Shown here: piece by piece, positions 52,154 through 61,189 of the stretch | Layout: each line of letters begins with the position of its first letter | Numbering within the stretch: position 1 is the first letter of the stretch | NCBI GenBank assembly: GCA_963764585.1 | Contig: CAVXTB010000001.1 | Span: 124,001-188,000 of the forward strand | DNA: 64,000 nucleotides | Reading direction: 5' to 3' | DNA from: JAOPZW01 sp963764585 | GTDB lineage: Bacteria > Actinomycetota > Thermoleophilia > Solirubrobacterales > Solirubrobacteraceae | The notes under the pieces: model-generated | Told to the model about the DNA's origin: nothing | The model's input: the letters and a program-made list of their open reading frames with translations, nothing else | Databases searched by the model: none | Position numbers and translations under genes: made by a program

Positions 52154-53068
52154 ATGCCGGCCCCGGCCACCGCCAGCGCGCACGAGATCCGCGCCGTCAA
52201 CACGCGCTACCACGACGGCGCGGCGGCCGGCTACGACGCCAAATGGGGCATCGACTACGGCGCGGTCGGGCGCGGCCAGGTGCTCGGCAAGGTCCGCAAG
52301 GCGCTCGGCGAGCTGCGCGCGTTCGACCGTTCGCTGGAGATCGGCGCCGGCACCGGCTACTTCAGCCTCAACATGCTGCAGGCGGGCGTCGTCGGCGACG
52401 CCGTCTGCACCGACATCTCGCCCGGCATGCTCGACGCGCTGCAGGCCAACGCGCGGCGCCTGGAGCTCGACGTGACGACGGTCGCCTGCGACGCCGAGCA
52501 GCTGCCGTTCGAGGACGCCGAGTTCGACCTCGTCCTCGGGCATGCGGTCCTGCACCACCTGCCGAACCTCGACCGCGCGTTCGCGGAGTTCCGGCGGGTG
52601 CTGCGCCCGGGCGGCCGGCTGTTCTTCGCCGGCGAGCCGTCGCGCTACGGCGATCGCATCGCCGACGTCCCCAAGCGCGCGGCGATGTACGTCGCGCCGC
52701 TGTGGCGGCGGCTCATGCGCGCCGGCCCCGCCAAGGTCGGCCACAGCGACGGCGGCGAAGCCAACCACGAGCTCGAGGCGTTCGTCGACGTCCACGCGTT
52801 CACGCCCGACCAGCTGTCGCGCGCGGCACGCGGGGCAGGCCTGGACGAGGTCCGCGTGCGCGGCGAGGAGCTGCTGGCCAACTGGTTCGGCTGGGCCAAC
52901 CGCGCGCTGGAGGCCACCGCCGACCCCGACGAGGTGCCGTGGGCGTGGAAGGTCTACGCGTTCCGCGGCTACCTCGTGCTGCAGAAGGTCGACCGCCGGC
53001 TGCTCGAGCCGCGCCTGCCGCCGGCGATCTTCTACAACCTCATCGTCTCGGCGACGAAGCCGGCCTAG
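52154..53068 (+). CDS. Class I SAM-dependent methyltransferase (UbiE-like)
   Basis: 304 residues. Motif I SLEIGAGTGYFSLNML, motif II CTDISPGMLDAL, then DAEFDLVLGHAVLHHL and LRPGGRLFFAGEP, a pattern common in UbiE and lipid methyltransferases. The C-terminal 90 residues extend past the core. Divergent from the P450. Its end overlaps the LuxR gene's end by 4 bp. Confidence 0.9.
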   Translation: MPAPATASAHEIRAVNTRYHDGAAAGYDAKWGIDYGAVGRGQVLGKVRKALGELRAFDRSLEIGAGTGYFSLNMLQAGVVGDAVCTDISPGMLDALQANARRLELDVTTVACDAEQLPFEDAEFDLVLGHAVLHHLPNLDRAFAEFRRVLRPGGRLFFAGEPSRYGDRIADVPKRAAMYVAPLWRRLMRAGPAKVGHSDGGEANHELEAFVDVHAFTPDQLSRAARGAGLDEVRVRGEELLANWFGWANRALEATADPDEVPWAWKVYAFRGYLVLQKVDRRLLEPRLPPAIFYNLIVSATKPA

Positions 53069-55659
53069 ACAACGCCGAGCTGCTGCGCCGCGGCCGCCGC
53101 GTCGCGCCGCGACTGCACGCCGAGCTTGCTCAGCACCGCGGCGACATGGTGGTCGACCGTGCGGACCGAGACGACCAGGCGCTCGGCGATCTCGGCGTTC
53201 GTCATCCCCTCGCGCAGCAGCGCGAGGACCGCGAGCTGGCGCTCGGTGAGGCCGGCGGGGTTCGAGCGCGTCGCCGTGCGTGGGCCGCGCGGCACGCGCG
53301 CGCCCATGGCGCGCAGCCGCCTGCGCACGCTCAGCGCGGCGGCCTCGGCGCCCAGGCTCTTCAGCGTCCCCAGCGCCTCGCCGGCGGCCTCGGGCTCGCC
53401 GGACTCCCCCAGCTCGAGCGCCGTCTCGTAGGGATCGCCGACCGCGCGCCACGCCGCGGCGGCCTCGCGCCAGTCGCCGCGCAGTCCTGCGGCGTACTCC
53501 GGCGGGCAGCCGGGGAACGGCTCGGCCGCGAGCCCCGCGCGGGCCATGTAGCGCAGCAGCTCGCCGCGAAACGGCGCGGCGCCGAGATGCTCGAGGCGCG
53601 GAAGCAGGTCGTCGGCGACGGCCTGCGCGACGTCCGGCCTGCCGGCCAGCCACGCCCACTCGACGCGCGCGATGCCCGCGTAGGCCAGCCCGAGCAGCAG
53701 GCGGTGGCGGCGCGCCTCGTCCCACGCCACCGCCAGCATCTCCTCGGCGGTCGGGTCGCCGCGGCGCGCGAGCAGCCGCCCGAGCCACGGGACGCTGTAG
53801 GCGTAGAGCATGCCGGGGTCGTCGACGGTCTCCACGAGCTGGCGCAGCCCGCGCTCGGCGCCCTCCCAGTCGCCGCGGCGCAGCAGCAGCACGCAGCGAT
53901 GGACCTCGAGGTTGTAGGCGTGCGACCAGAAGCCGCGCTCGTGCGTGAAGGCCAGGCCGTCGGCGACGCAGCGCTCGAGCTCGTCGAGGCGGCCGGCCCG
54001 CATCAGCAGCTCGGTCAGGTTGGTGTAGCCGCGCGCGGTGGCCTCGTGGAAGCCGCCGGCGGTGGCCATCGCGATGCTGTCGCGCAGGTGCGCCAGCCCG
54101 TCGGGCTCCCCGCCCTCGAAGCGCGCGATGCCGAGGTAGTTCAGGCAGAGCGCGGCGAGGTCGGGGCGCTGCGATCCGAGCGCGAGCAGGCGCGCGCGCT
54201 CGAGCAGCCCGGTCGCCTCGCCGGGGCTGTCGGTCAGCGCGAAGATCGCACCCTCGTAGAGGAGCGCGTGTGCCAGCTGCGCGTCGTCGCCGCCGGCCTC
54301 GAGGATGACGACTGCCCGGCGCGCGCAGTCCTCGGCGGCGTCAGTCTCGCCCGCCATGAACAGGTGGCGCGACACGCGCACGAGGCACAGGCCGAGGTCG
54401 AGCTCGTGGCCGAGGCGCTCGTACAGCCGTGCCGCCTCGCGCCCGGCGTCGACCGCCTCGCGGAAGCGCGCCGCGTTGTAGAGCTCCCACCCGTAGTCGT
54501 CGAGGACCTCGGCCTGGTCGCGCGGCGCGAGCCGCGCCAGGTGCGGGACGACGGACTCGTAGTGGGCGAGCGCCTGGCGGTGCGCGCCCGCGCGGGCCGC
54601 CTCGCGCGCCGCGCCGGGCCCGACCGCGAGGACGCTCTCGACGTCGCCTGCCTCGATCGCGTGGTGCATCAGGCGGGCGCGATCGGGCCTGGCCTGGGCT
54701 CGGAGCGCCTCGACGACGGCCTGGTTGAGCGCGCGCCGGCGGATCACCGGCAGGCTCTCCTCGATGGCCCGCCGGGCCAGCTCGTGCCGGAAGCCCAGGC
54801 CCTCCATGCGCACCTCGATGAGCCCGGCGAGCTCCGCGTCGGCCAGGGCGCCGGCGTCGGCGCCCAGCAGCACCCCGGCGAGCTCGGGCGAGAGGTGGGA
54901 CGGCACGACCGAGAGCTGCTCGAGCGCCTCGCGACCCGCGCCGTCGAGCCGCCGCAGGCGGGCGAGGACCGCGTCCTTGACGGTCACCGGCACCTCGTCG
55001 CCCGGCCCCGCGAGCGCCTCGGTCACGAAGAACGGGTTGCCGCGCGTGAGCGCGTGCAGCGCCGCGGGGTCGCGCCCGGTCCCGGCCGCGAGCGTGCGCA
55101 CGGCGCGCGGCGACAGCGGCGGGAGCGCGACGCGGTGCACCGGGCAGCCGGCGAGGGCGCCGAGCAAGCGCTGGAGCGGGTGGCGCGGATCGATCTCGTC
55201 GTCGCGCATCGTCACGACGAGGACGGCGCCGAGCGGCTCGACGCGGCGCGCGGCGAAGCCGAGCACGTCGAGCGTGGCGTCGTCGGCCCAGTGGACGTCT
55301 TCGACGACGAGCACCGAGGGGCGCTCTTCGACGAGCTCCTCCAGGACGGCGGCGAAGACGCCGTCGACCGGCCCGTCGGCGGCGAGCGCCGCGGCGAGCG
55401 GCCCGCGGCTGCCGCCCGCGGCGTCGTGCAGCGGCCCCAGCGTGCGCGAGGCCATGAGGTCGTCGCACGCCCCCATCAGGAGGCGCGCGCTGCCCGCCGA
55501 CGCCTCGGCGAACGCCCGCACGAGGCTCGTCTTGCCGATTCCGGCCTCGCCGCTGATCAGCACCGTCGACCCGCGGCCGGCGGCGGCCTCCGCCACAGCG
55601 CCCGTCAGGACGCTCAGCGGCGCGTCTCGTTCGAGCAGCCGCTCCCCCATTGCCGACAT
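53065..55659 (-). CDS. Large LuxR-family ATP-binding regulator (MalT/LAL type)
   Basis: 864 residues from ATG 55659 (an earlier ATG at 55692 is possible). Walker A ISGEAGIGKTSLVRAF, Walker B SVLVVEDVHWADD, a STAND-type NTPase; then a long tetratricopeptide-like middle; and a C-terminal LuxR helix-turn-helix LTERQLAVLALLREGMTNAE (IAERLVVSVRTVDHHV). Such regulators bind a ligand, oligomerise with ATP and activate promoters. Target genes may be the neighbouring methyltransferase and P450 genes. Divergent from the methyltransferase at 55742. Confidence 0.93.
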   Translation of the reverse strand: MSAMGERLLERDAPLSVLTGAVAEAAAGRGSTVLISGEAGIGKTSLVRAFAEASAGSARLLMGACDDLMASRTLGPLHDAAGGSRGPLAAALAADGPVDGVFAAVLEELVEERPSVLVVEDVHWADDATLDVLGFAARRVEPLGAVLVVTMRDDEIDPRHPLQRLLGALAGCPVHRVALPPLSPRAVRTLAAGTGRDPAALHALTRGNPFFVTEALAGPGDEVPVTVKDAVLARLRRLDGAGREALEQLSVVPSHLSPELAGVLLGADAGALADAELAGLIEVRMEGLGFRHELARRAIEESLPVIRRRALNQAVVEALRAQARPDRARLMHHAIEAGDVESVLAVGPGAAREAARAGAHRQALAHYESVVPHLARLAPRDQAEVLDDYGWELYNAARFREAVDAGREAARLYERLGHELDLGLCLVRVSRHLFMAGETDAAEDCARRAVVILEAGGDDAQLAHALLYEGAIFALTDSPGEATGLLERARLLALGSQRPDLAALCLNYLGIARFEGGEPDGLAHLRDSIAMATAGGFHEATARGYTNLTELLMRAGRLDELERCVADGLAFTHERGFWSHAYNLEVHRCVLLLRRGDWEGAERGLRQLVETVDDPGMLYAYSVPWLGRLLARRGDPTAEEMLAVAWDEARRHRLLLGLAYAGIARVEWAWLAGRPDVAQAVADDLLPRLEHLGAAPFRGELLRYMARAGLAAEPFPGCPPEYAAGLRGDWREAAAAWRAVGDPYETALELGESGEPEAAGEALGTLKSLGAEAAALSVRRRLRAMGARVPRGPRTATRSNPAGLTERQLAVLALLREGMTNAEIAERLVVSVRTVDHHVAAVLSKLGVQSRRDAAAAAQQLGVV

Positions 55660-55741
55660 GGTGACGCACGCCGCGCCGCGAAAGTTAGGCAATGGCTACC
55701 GATGTGCCGGATGGCGCACGTGCGTACAAACGACGCAGCGC

Positions 55742-56575
55742 ATGCGATCCCTCGACCCGCCACAGGCCGATACGTACGTCATCGATGGTGGCCGGCAGGG
55801 CGCGGCGCGCCTGGCCGTGCTCGCCCGCGTCCGCGCATCGGCCTCCGAGGACTTCCTGGTGCGCGCCGGTCTGCTCGCCGGCCAGCGGTGCCTGGACCTC
55901 GGCTGTGGGTCGGGCGAGCTGACCTACCGGCTGGCCGAGCTCGCCGCGCCGGGCGAGGTCGTCGGGGTCGATTTCGACCCGGTCGTGATCGCCATCGCCG
56001 CCGAGCACGCGATGCTCGCGCCGACGCCGAACGTCCCGCGGTTCGTCGTCGGCGACGTCGAGGCGCTGCCCGACGGGCTCGGCGAGTTCGACCTCATCTC
56101 GGCCCGCTACGTGCTCAGCCACCTGCGCGATCCGCTGGCCGCGCTGCGCGCGATGTGGTCGCTGTGCCGTCCGGGCGGCGCGGTCGCGGTCGAGGACAGC
56201 GACGCCAGGGCGATGTCCTCGGAGCCGCACTGCCCGGCGCTCGACCGCTGCGTCGAGCTCAACCAGGCCCTGGCGCAGGCGCGTGGGGTCGCCGGCGCCC
56301 TGGGCCCGCGGCTGGTCGACCTGCTCCCGCAAGCAGGGTTCGTGGGGGTCGAGGAGTCGGTCGACCAGCCGGTCTTCGGCGACGGCGACGGCAAGCGCAT
56401 CACCGAGCTGACCTTCGAGCGAAAGCGCGCCGCGCTGATCGCCGAGGGGCTGGTCGACGACCGCGAGTTCGAGGCGATCCTCGCCGAGCTGCGGCGCTTC
56501 AGCTCCGATCCCCGCACGCTCATCCGCCAGCCTCGCCTGCACCAGGTCCTCGGCCGCCGGCCGGTGAGCTCGTGA
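55742..56575 (+). CDS. Class I SAM-dependent methyltransferase
   Basis: 277 residues. Motif I CLDLGCGSGELTYRLAEL, then GVDFDPVVIAIA, EFDLISARYVLSHLRDP and WSLCRPGGAVAVEDSD. It belongs to the broad UbiE/COQ5-like group; substrate unknown. It overlaps the next gene by 4 nt (GTGA), so the two are probably cotranslated. The spacer before it holds a perfect CGCACGTGCG palindrome (about 55715-55724). Confidence 0.88.
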   Translation: MRSLDPPQADTYVIDGGRQGAARLAVLARVRASASEDFLVRAGLLAGQRCLDLGCGSGELTYRLAELAAPGEVVGVDFDPVVIAIAAEHAMLAPTPNVPRFVVGDVEALPDGLGEFDLISARYVLSHLRDPLAALRAMWSLCRPGGAVAVEDSDARAMSSEPHCPALDRCVELNQALAQARGVAGALGPRLVDLLPQAGFVGVEESVDQPVFGDGDGKRITELTFERKRAALIAEGLVDDREFEAILAELRRFSSDPRTLIRQPRLHQVLGRRPVSS

Positions 56576-56943
56576 TCGCCGAGCCCGCAGCGTGGCGCCT
56601 GGAGCTCGCGCCCTCGCCCGAGCCCACCGTGGGCGACGCTCGCACCGAGCACGCGCACCTGATCGCGGCCGGCCTGCCGCGCGAGCACGAGAGCGTCGAC
56701 GTGCGCTTCGTCGACGGCAAGGCGCGCGGTCGCTGGGAGCGGGCAAGCGTGCACGAGCACGACGTCCCCGAGCTCATCGTCGTCCTGCCAACGACGACGC
56801 TGACGTGCGAGGTCGTGCTGGGAGACGAGCGCTACGACGTCGAGGGTCCGGCGAGGATCGTCGTCCCGGCAGGCCTGCCACACAGCGTCAACGTCAAGGC
56901 GGGCAGCGGCTTCGTCATCAGCGCGCCGCAGGACGCCCGATAG
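56572..56943 (+). CDS. Small cupin-like protein
   Basis: 123 residues from a GTG at 56572 overlapping the methyltransferase stop. A single cupin fold: SVHEHDVPELIVVLPTTTL and GPARIVVPAGLPHSVNVKAG, with HxH/Glu and His positions of a metal site. Function unknown; it may bind the methyltransferase's product or substrate. Its 3' end overlaps the convergent ThuA-like gene by 26 bp. Confidence 0.75.
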   Translation: MIAEPAAWRLELAPSPEPTVGDARTEHAHLIAAGLPREHESVDVRFVDGKARGRWERASVHEHDVPELIVVLPTTTLTCEVVLGDERYDVEGPARIVVPAGLPHSVNVKAGSGFVISAPQDAR

Positions 56944-57562
56944 CCCAGCGCAGCCCGTCGGCGACCAGCCGGCGCTGGTGGGGCTCGCTCCACGTCGCGC
57001 CGAAGTGCCCGAGGGCGTCGTAGAAGACGCGCCCGCGGCCGTAGCGCCGCCACCACACGAGCGGCGCGCCGTCGTGCATGCGCGCGACGACGTGGCGCTT
57101 CGTGCGCCAGTGGAACGCGTAGAACTCCTCGGTGATCGTGAACGACCGCGTCGACGTGAAGGCGTGGTCGACGACGTCGACGCGCCCCTGCCCGGGCGGT
57201 GGGTGGCCGCGGAACTCGGCGCCGAGCAGCCGCTGGAAGGCCGGCCAGCTGTGGAAGGTGTCGGCGGCCGAGTGCGTGCCGACGAAGCCGCCGCCGTCGC
57301 GCACGTAGGCCAGCAGCCGGCGCTTGCCCGCCGCGTCGAGGTGCAGCTCGCCGCTCGTGTTGAGCAAGACGATGGCGTCGGCGTCGCGCAGGCGCCGGGC
57401 CGTCAGCTGGTTGGCGCCGCTGAGCACCGTGGTGCGGTAGCCCAGCGAGGTGACCATCGCCGTCGCCGCGGGGATCGAGTCGTGCACGAAGCCGCGCGTC
57501 TCGGTGACGACGAGGACGTGCGGTGACGTCAGCGCCACGGCGGCCATGACGGCGGCGAGCAT
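56918..57562 (-). CDS. ThuA-like domain protein
   Basis: 214 residues, with a short hydrophobic N-terminus (1-12). The ThuA fold (a glutamine amidotransferase-like fold) is seen in VLVVTETRGFVHDSIPAA, FVGTHSAADTFHSWPAF and GRGRVFYDALGHFGATW. Family members are linked to trehalose or other sugar use, but the reaction is not known. It is divergent from the LON-domain gene. Confidence 0.86.
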   Translation of the reverse strand: MLAAVMAAVALTSPHVLVVTETRGFVHDSIPAATAMVTSLGYRTTVLSGANQLTARRLRDADAIVLLNTSGELHLDAAGKRRLLAYVRDGGGFVGTHSAADTFHSWPAFQRLLGAEFRGHPPPGQGRVDVVDHAFTSTRSFTITEEFYAFHWRTKRHVVARMHDGAPLVWWRRYGRGRVFYDALGHFGATWSEPHQRRLVADGLRWAIGRPAAR

Positions 57563-57600
57563 GCGCCCACGGTACTCGCGCCGCCGTAGACTCAGAGCCG

Positions 57601-58227
57601 ATGCCCGACCCCGTCGTGCGCGACTTCCCGCTCTTCCCGCTCGGCATCGTCGCGCTCCCGCACGAGCTCGTGCCGCTGCAGATCTTCGAGGATCGCTACC
57701 ACACGATGATCGGCGAGTGCATGGAGCGCGGGAGCGAGTTCGGCATCGTCTGGGCCGCCGACGAGGGCGTGCGCCCCATCGGCTGCGCGATGGAGATCAC
57801 CGAGATCCTCGAGCGCATGGAGGACGGGCGCATGAACATCCTCACCCGCGGCACCCGCCCGTTTCGCATCGTCGACGAGCAGCACGACCGGCCCTATCCC
57901 GCCGGCACCGTCGAGTTCCTGACCGACAAGTCCGAGCAGGCCGACCCCAAGACCAAGGCCGCGGCCCACGAGGCCTACGGCTCCCTGGTCGAGCAGGCCA
58001 CCGACCGGGCGCCGGACGCCGAGGAGCTCGACTCGATGTCCGCCTACGAGATGGCGGCCACCGTCGACTTCGGGCTCGAGGCCAAGCAGGGCCTGCTCGA
58101 CCTGCGATCGGAGAACGCGCGCCTGCGCCTGGTGACGCGGCTGTTCCGCGCCGCGAGCAAGCGCCTGGACTTCATCGAGCGCGCGCAGGCGCGGGCGCGG
58201 TCGAATGGGAAGGTGCGGTTCTCGTAG
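57601..58227 (+). CDS. LON substrate-binding-domain protein
   Basis: 208 residues. The N-terminal LON (PUA-like) domain is clear: FPLFPLGIVALPHELVPLQIFE, then RYHTMI and the GCAMEITEILERMEDGR strands. There is no AAA or protease part, so it is a stand-alone LON-domain protein of unknown function. The 3' end is followed 39 nt later by repeat core B-left. Confidence 0.9.
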   Translation: MPDPVVRDFPLFPLGIVALPHELVPLQIFEDRYHTMIGECMERGSEFGIVWAADEGVRPIGCAMEITEILERMEDGRMNILTRGTRPFRIVDEQHDRPYPAGTVEFLTDKSEQADPKTKAAAHEAYGSLVEQATDRAPDAEELDSMSAYEMAATVDFGLEAKQGLLDLRSENARLRLVTRLFRAASKRLDFIERAQARARSNGKVRFS

Positions 58228-58266
58228 GCCTTCGGCTTGTCGTCCGCGTGGTGTCTCGCGGCGCTG

Positions 58267-58330
58267 TGCGGCCAGGGCATCGAGGGGGAGAAGCCGTTGC
58301 GGCCGCGCTGCCGCGGCGTCGTGCCTCGTC
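58267..58330. repeat. 64-nt repeat core, copy B-left
   Basis: Its reverse complement begins GACGAGGCACGACGCCGCGG and matches the core at 22494-22557 at 62 of 64 positions. It lies 39 nt after the LON-domain gene stop, oriented like the A-right core relative to its upstream gene. Confidence 0.9.
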
Positions 58331-58394
58331 GCGGGCGGCTGTGCGTGTTTCGCAACACCTTCCCCGCCCGAGCGGGCGCCCCCGCGCGGCGAGT

Positions 58395-58429
58395 GTCGAG
58401 TTTGTCGGGATATAGCCGACAAACTCGAC
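58395..58429. repeat. Central hairpin of element B
   Basis: GTCGAGTTTGTCGG (58395-58408) and CCGACAAACTCGAC (58416-58429), 14-bp perfect arms around GATATAG. The arms differ in sequence from those of element A, so the hairpin shape, not its sequence, is shared. Confidence 0.9.
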
Positions 58430-58511
58430 GTTCGGTATGCGCACACACGAGGGTGTTACGGAAGACGCCCGCGCTGCGCAAACACGCGCGCCCCTTTGCG
58501 CCGCCGCTCAC

Positions 58512-58575
58512 GACGAGGCACGACGCCACGGCCGCGCACCCGCAACGGCTTCTCCTCCTCAGTGCCCTGGCCGCG
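58512..58575. repeat. 64-nt repeat core, copy B-right
   Basis: Begins GACGAGGCACGACGCCACGG; matches the B-left core (as reverse complement) at about 56 of 64 positions. It is inverted relative to B-left, giving the element its two-armed form. Confidence 0.85.
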
Positions 58576-58732
58576 AAGCAAGCCCGGCGTCCGCGGAGCA
58601 CGCGAGCGCACGCTCCACCGCCGCCGCAGAGCCGCAAGCGAGCGGCATGCGGAGATCCGGCGTCGCGATGCGCCCGTGCGTGTCGGCGTCGAACGGCGTG
58701 ACGAGCGGGACGAGGAGCCCGGAGACCGTCAC
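58559..58732 (-). pseudogene. Remnant of a DapA-family (dihydrodipicolinate synthase/aldolase) gene
   Basis: A GTG at 58732 overlaps the EamA stop (GTGA) and opens a 57-codon frame beginning VTVSGLLVPLVTPFDADTHG, the unmistakable N-terminus of DapA-family lyases (GLLVPLVTPFDADG-like). After about residue 28 the family resemblance stops, and the frame ends at TGA inside the right core of element B. Family members are about 290-310 residues, so this is a broken gene, once probably coupled to the transporter gene. Confidence 0.7.
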
Positions 58733-59643
58733 GGCTCCGCCGGCGCGGTCGCCGCCGGCGGCGCGCCGCGCGCCGCCCACGACGGCAGGCGACCCTGCAC
58801 GGCCAGCCACGAGCCGGCCAGGATCAGCGCCAGCCCTGCGACCGCGCCGGCGCTGAACGGCTCGCCGAGCAGCGTCACGCCGTAGGCGACGCTGAAGCCC
58901 GGCGCGATGTACGCGATGACCGACGCGCGCGCCGGGCCGAGCTCGGCGATCAGCGTGTAGAACCACAGGAACGCGATGCCCGTGCCCGCCACGCCGAGCG
59001 CCACGAGCGCGCTCGCCGCCTTCAGGCTCGGCGCGTGGTCGGGCAGCGAGGTCAGGAAGAGCGGCAGCGTGACGACCGTGGTGATCGCCATGTTGCCGCC
59101 CGCCACGGCGACCGGGGGCACGCCGGGGAGCTTGTACTTGATGAGCATCGCGCCGACCGCGTAGCAGAACGCCGCCAGCAGGATCATCAGGCCGCCCAGC
59201 GCCTGGTCGCCGCTGCCCGACAGGTCCAGCCCGAAGAGCAGGACCACGCCGAGCATCCCGACCACGATCCCGACGGCGGCCCAGCCCTGCGCGCGCTCGG
59301 CGCGGACGAAGGCCAGGGCGAGCAGCGCGGTGAAGATCGGCGCGCCCGACACGAGGATCCCCGTGAGCTGCGAGTTGATGCGGTTCTCGCCGAAGGTGAT
59401 GAGCAGGAACGGGACGGCGACCTGGACGAGCGCCGTGGGCACGAGCCAGCGCCACGTCCCGCGCAGCCCCGGGAGGGCGTCCCAGCGCGCGGCGAGCGTC
59501 AGCAGCACGCCGGCGCCGAGCGCCGTGCGGATGCAGACGATCGCACCCTCGCTGAAGTCGTCGAGGGCGAGCTTGATGAACATGTACGAGGCGCCCCACA
59601 CGGCGGCGGCCCCGCCCATCATCAGCCACGTGCGGCGCGTCAT
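58729..59643 (-). CDS. EamA/DMT-family transporter
   Basis: 304 residues with about ten membrane segments in two EamA repeats. The first repeat begins WLMMGGAAAVWGASYMFIKL and the second around residue 150 (LGGLMILLAAFCYAVGAMLI, then KYKL). These are drug/metabolite-type exporters; the substrate is unknown. Its stop overlaps the GTG of the DapA-like remnant. It lies 52 nt after the M32 carboxypeptidase gene on the same strand. Confidence 0.9.
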   Translation of the reverse strand: MTRRTWLMMGGAAAVWGASYMFIKLALDDFSEGAIVCIRTALGAGVLLTLAARWDALPGLRGTWRWLVPTALVQVAVPFLLITFGENRINSQLTGILVSGAPIFTALLALAFVRAERAQGWAAVGIVVGMLGVVLLFGLDLSGSGDQALGGLMILLAAFCYAVGAMLIKYKLPGVPPVAVAGGNMAITTVVTLPLFLTSLPDHAPSLKAASALVALGVAGTGIAFLWFYTLIAELGPARASVIAYIAPGFSVAYGVTLLGEPFSAGAVAGLALILAGSWLAVQGRLPSWAARGAPPAATAPAEP

Positions 59644-59695
59644 CGCCAGCGAGGCTCGCAGCGCCGGGCCATCAGCGCAAGCAAACCTTCTTGGG

Positions 59696-61171
59696 TCAGC
59701 TCATCAGCTCTGCTGATGCTTCGAGCTTGGCTTCGAGATACGCCAGATACGGCGTGGGGTCCAGCGGACCGCCGACCACGCGCTCGAGCAGCTCGGCCGG
59801 CAGGAGCCGCCGCCCGTGGCGGTGGACGTTCTCGCCAAGCCACGCGCGCAGCGGCGCGAAGTCGCCGGCGGCGAACTGCTCGTCGATGTCGGGCAGCTCG
59901 GCGGTCACGCGCGCCCACAGCTGCCCGGCGATGACGTTGCCCAGCGCGTAGGTCGGGAAGTAGCCGAAGATGCCCTCGGCCCAGTGCACGTCCTGCAGGA
60001 CGCCGCGCGCGTCGTCGGGGACCTCGAGCCCCAGGTAGTCGCGCACGCGCTCGTTCCAGGCGGCGGGCAGGTCGGCGACCGCGAGATCGCCCTCGATGAG
60101 CGCCAGCTCGAGCTCGTAGCGCAGCACGATGTGCAGGCAATAGGTCACCTCGTCCGCGCTCACGCGGATGAAGCTCTTGTGCACGGCGTTGGCGGCGCGC
60201 TGGACCTCCTGCCACGTGCGGCCGTCGAAGCGCCCGGGGAACGCGGCCCGCGCGTGCGGCAGGCACCAGCGCCAGAACCCCGGCGAGCGGCCGACCATGT
60301 TCTCCCACAGCCGGCTCTGCGACTCGTGCCACGCGCCCGAGACGCCGCTGCACAGCGTCGTCCGCGCGAGCGCCGGATCGACCTGGCGCTCGTAGAGCCC
60401 GTGGCCGAACTCGTGCAGCGAGGAGTACAGCGCGTCGAGGTCGTGCTCGTCGTAGCGGGTGGTCAGGCGCACGTCGCCGACGGCCAGCGTGGTCTGGAAG
60501 GGATGGGCCGCGTCGTCCAGGCGCCACGCCTCGTCGTCGGCGCCGACCGCGCGCAGGACGGTGCGCACGAAGGCGCGCTGGCCGGCCTCGGGGAACGCGC
60601 CCGGACCGTCGCGCAGCAGCGAGTCGTCGATCGCCGGCGCCGCCGCGACGAGCGGCACGAGACCGTCGCGCAGGCTCGCGAGGGTCTCGGTGAGCTCGTC
60701 GGTGCGCAGGCCCGGCTCGTAGTCGTCGAGCAGCGGGTCGTAGGGGTGCTCGGCCTCCGGGAAGCACGCGCTGTAGCGCCGGCGCAGCTCGACCTGGCCC
60801 TCCAGGTGCGGCGCGAACGACGCGAAGTCGCTGTGCTCGCGCGCGTGCAGCCACGCGATGCGCGCGGTCGAGGACGAGCGCGCGATCTCGGCGACGAGCT
60901 CGCCGGGCACGCGGCGCGCCTTGTCGTAGTCGCGGCGCGCGATGCGCACGATGTCGGCCTCGAGCTCGTCGCGCGGCCGCGCCGACTCCAGCAGCTCGCC
61001 CATCGCCGCGTCGGTGAAGCGCTCGTGCGCCAGGCGCCCGACGGTCGCCCGCAGCTCGCCGCGCCCCTCGGCGCCTGCGGGCGGCATGCATACCTCCTGA
61101 TCCCAGCCCAGCACCGCCGCCGTCTGCTCGAGGTCGGCGACCTCGGCGAGGCGTTCGCGCAGCTCGTCCAT
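59696..61171 (-). CDS. M32-family carboxypeptidase Taq-like
   Basis: 491 residues, usual length for M32. The zinc motif HEFGH is in YSSLHEFGHGLYERQ and the downstream Glu is in SGAWHESQSRLWEN. The HPF-type and DVRLTTRYDEHD family regions are visible. It removes C-terminal residues from peptides. A perfect 7-bp hairpin (59702-59718) lies in its last codons. Confidence 0.92.
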   Translation of the reverse strand: MDELRERLAEVADLEQTAAVLGWDQEVCMPPAGAEGRGELRATVGRLAHERFTDAAMGELLESARPRDELEADIVRIARRDYDKARRVPGELVAEIARSSSTARIAWLHAREHSDFASFAPHLEGQVELRRRYSACFPEAEHPYDPLLDDYEPGLRTDELTETLASLRDGLVPLVAAAPAIDDSLLRDGPGAFPEAGQRAFVRTVLRAVGADDEAWRLDDAAHPFQTTLAVGDVRLTTRYDEHDLDALYSSLHEFGHGLYERQVDPALARTTLCSGVSGAWHESQSRLWENMVGRSPGFWRWCLPHARAAFPGRFDGRTWQEVQRAANAVHKSFIRVSADEVTYCLHIVLRYELELALIEGDLAVADLPAAWNERVRDYLGLEVPDDARGVLQDVHWAEGIFGYFPTYALGNVIAGQLWARVTAELPDIDEQFAAGDFAPLRAWLGENVHRHGRRLLPAELLERVVGGPLDPTPYLAYLEAKLEASAELMS

Positions 61172-61189
61172 CGGACCGAGGCTACGGGA

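Larger units (their letters stand above)
58228..58728. repeat. Gene-free region with composite inverted-repeat element B
   Basis: In order: inverted core (58267-58330), motif GTGTTTCGCAACAC (58345-58358), central hairpin (58395-58429), inverted motif GTGTTACGGAAGAC (58453-58466, 11 of 14), direct core (58512-58575). The layout mirrors element A at 22211-22557. The right side borders a DapA-like gene remnant on the minus strand. No intact gene fits here. Confidence 0.85.

Noticed and set aside
52042..56943. Very long plus-strand frame across methyltransferases and the LuxR gene
   Set aside because: It is an open antisense frame to the LuxR regulator; only the final 123 residues (cupin-like) are real.
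59702..59718. CATCAGC-TCT-GCTGATG hairpin at the end of the M32 gene
   Set aside because: Short stem inside the coding end without a T-run; could be chance, so not called as a terminator.
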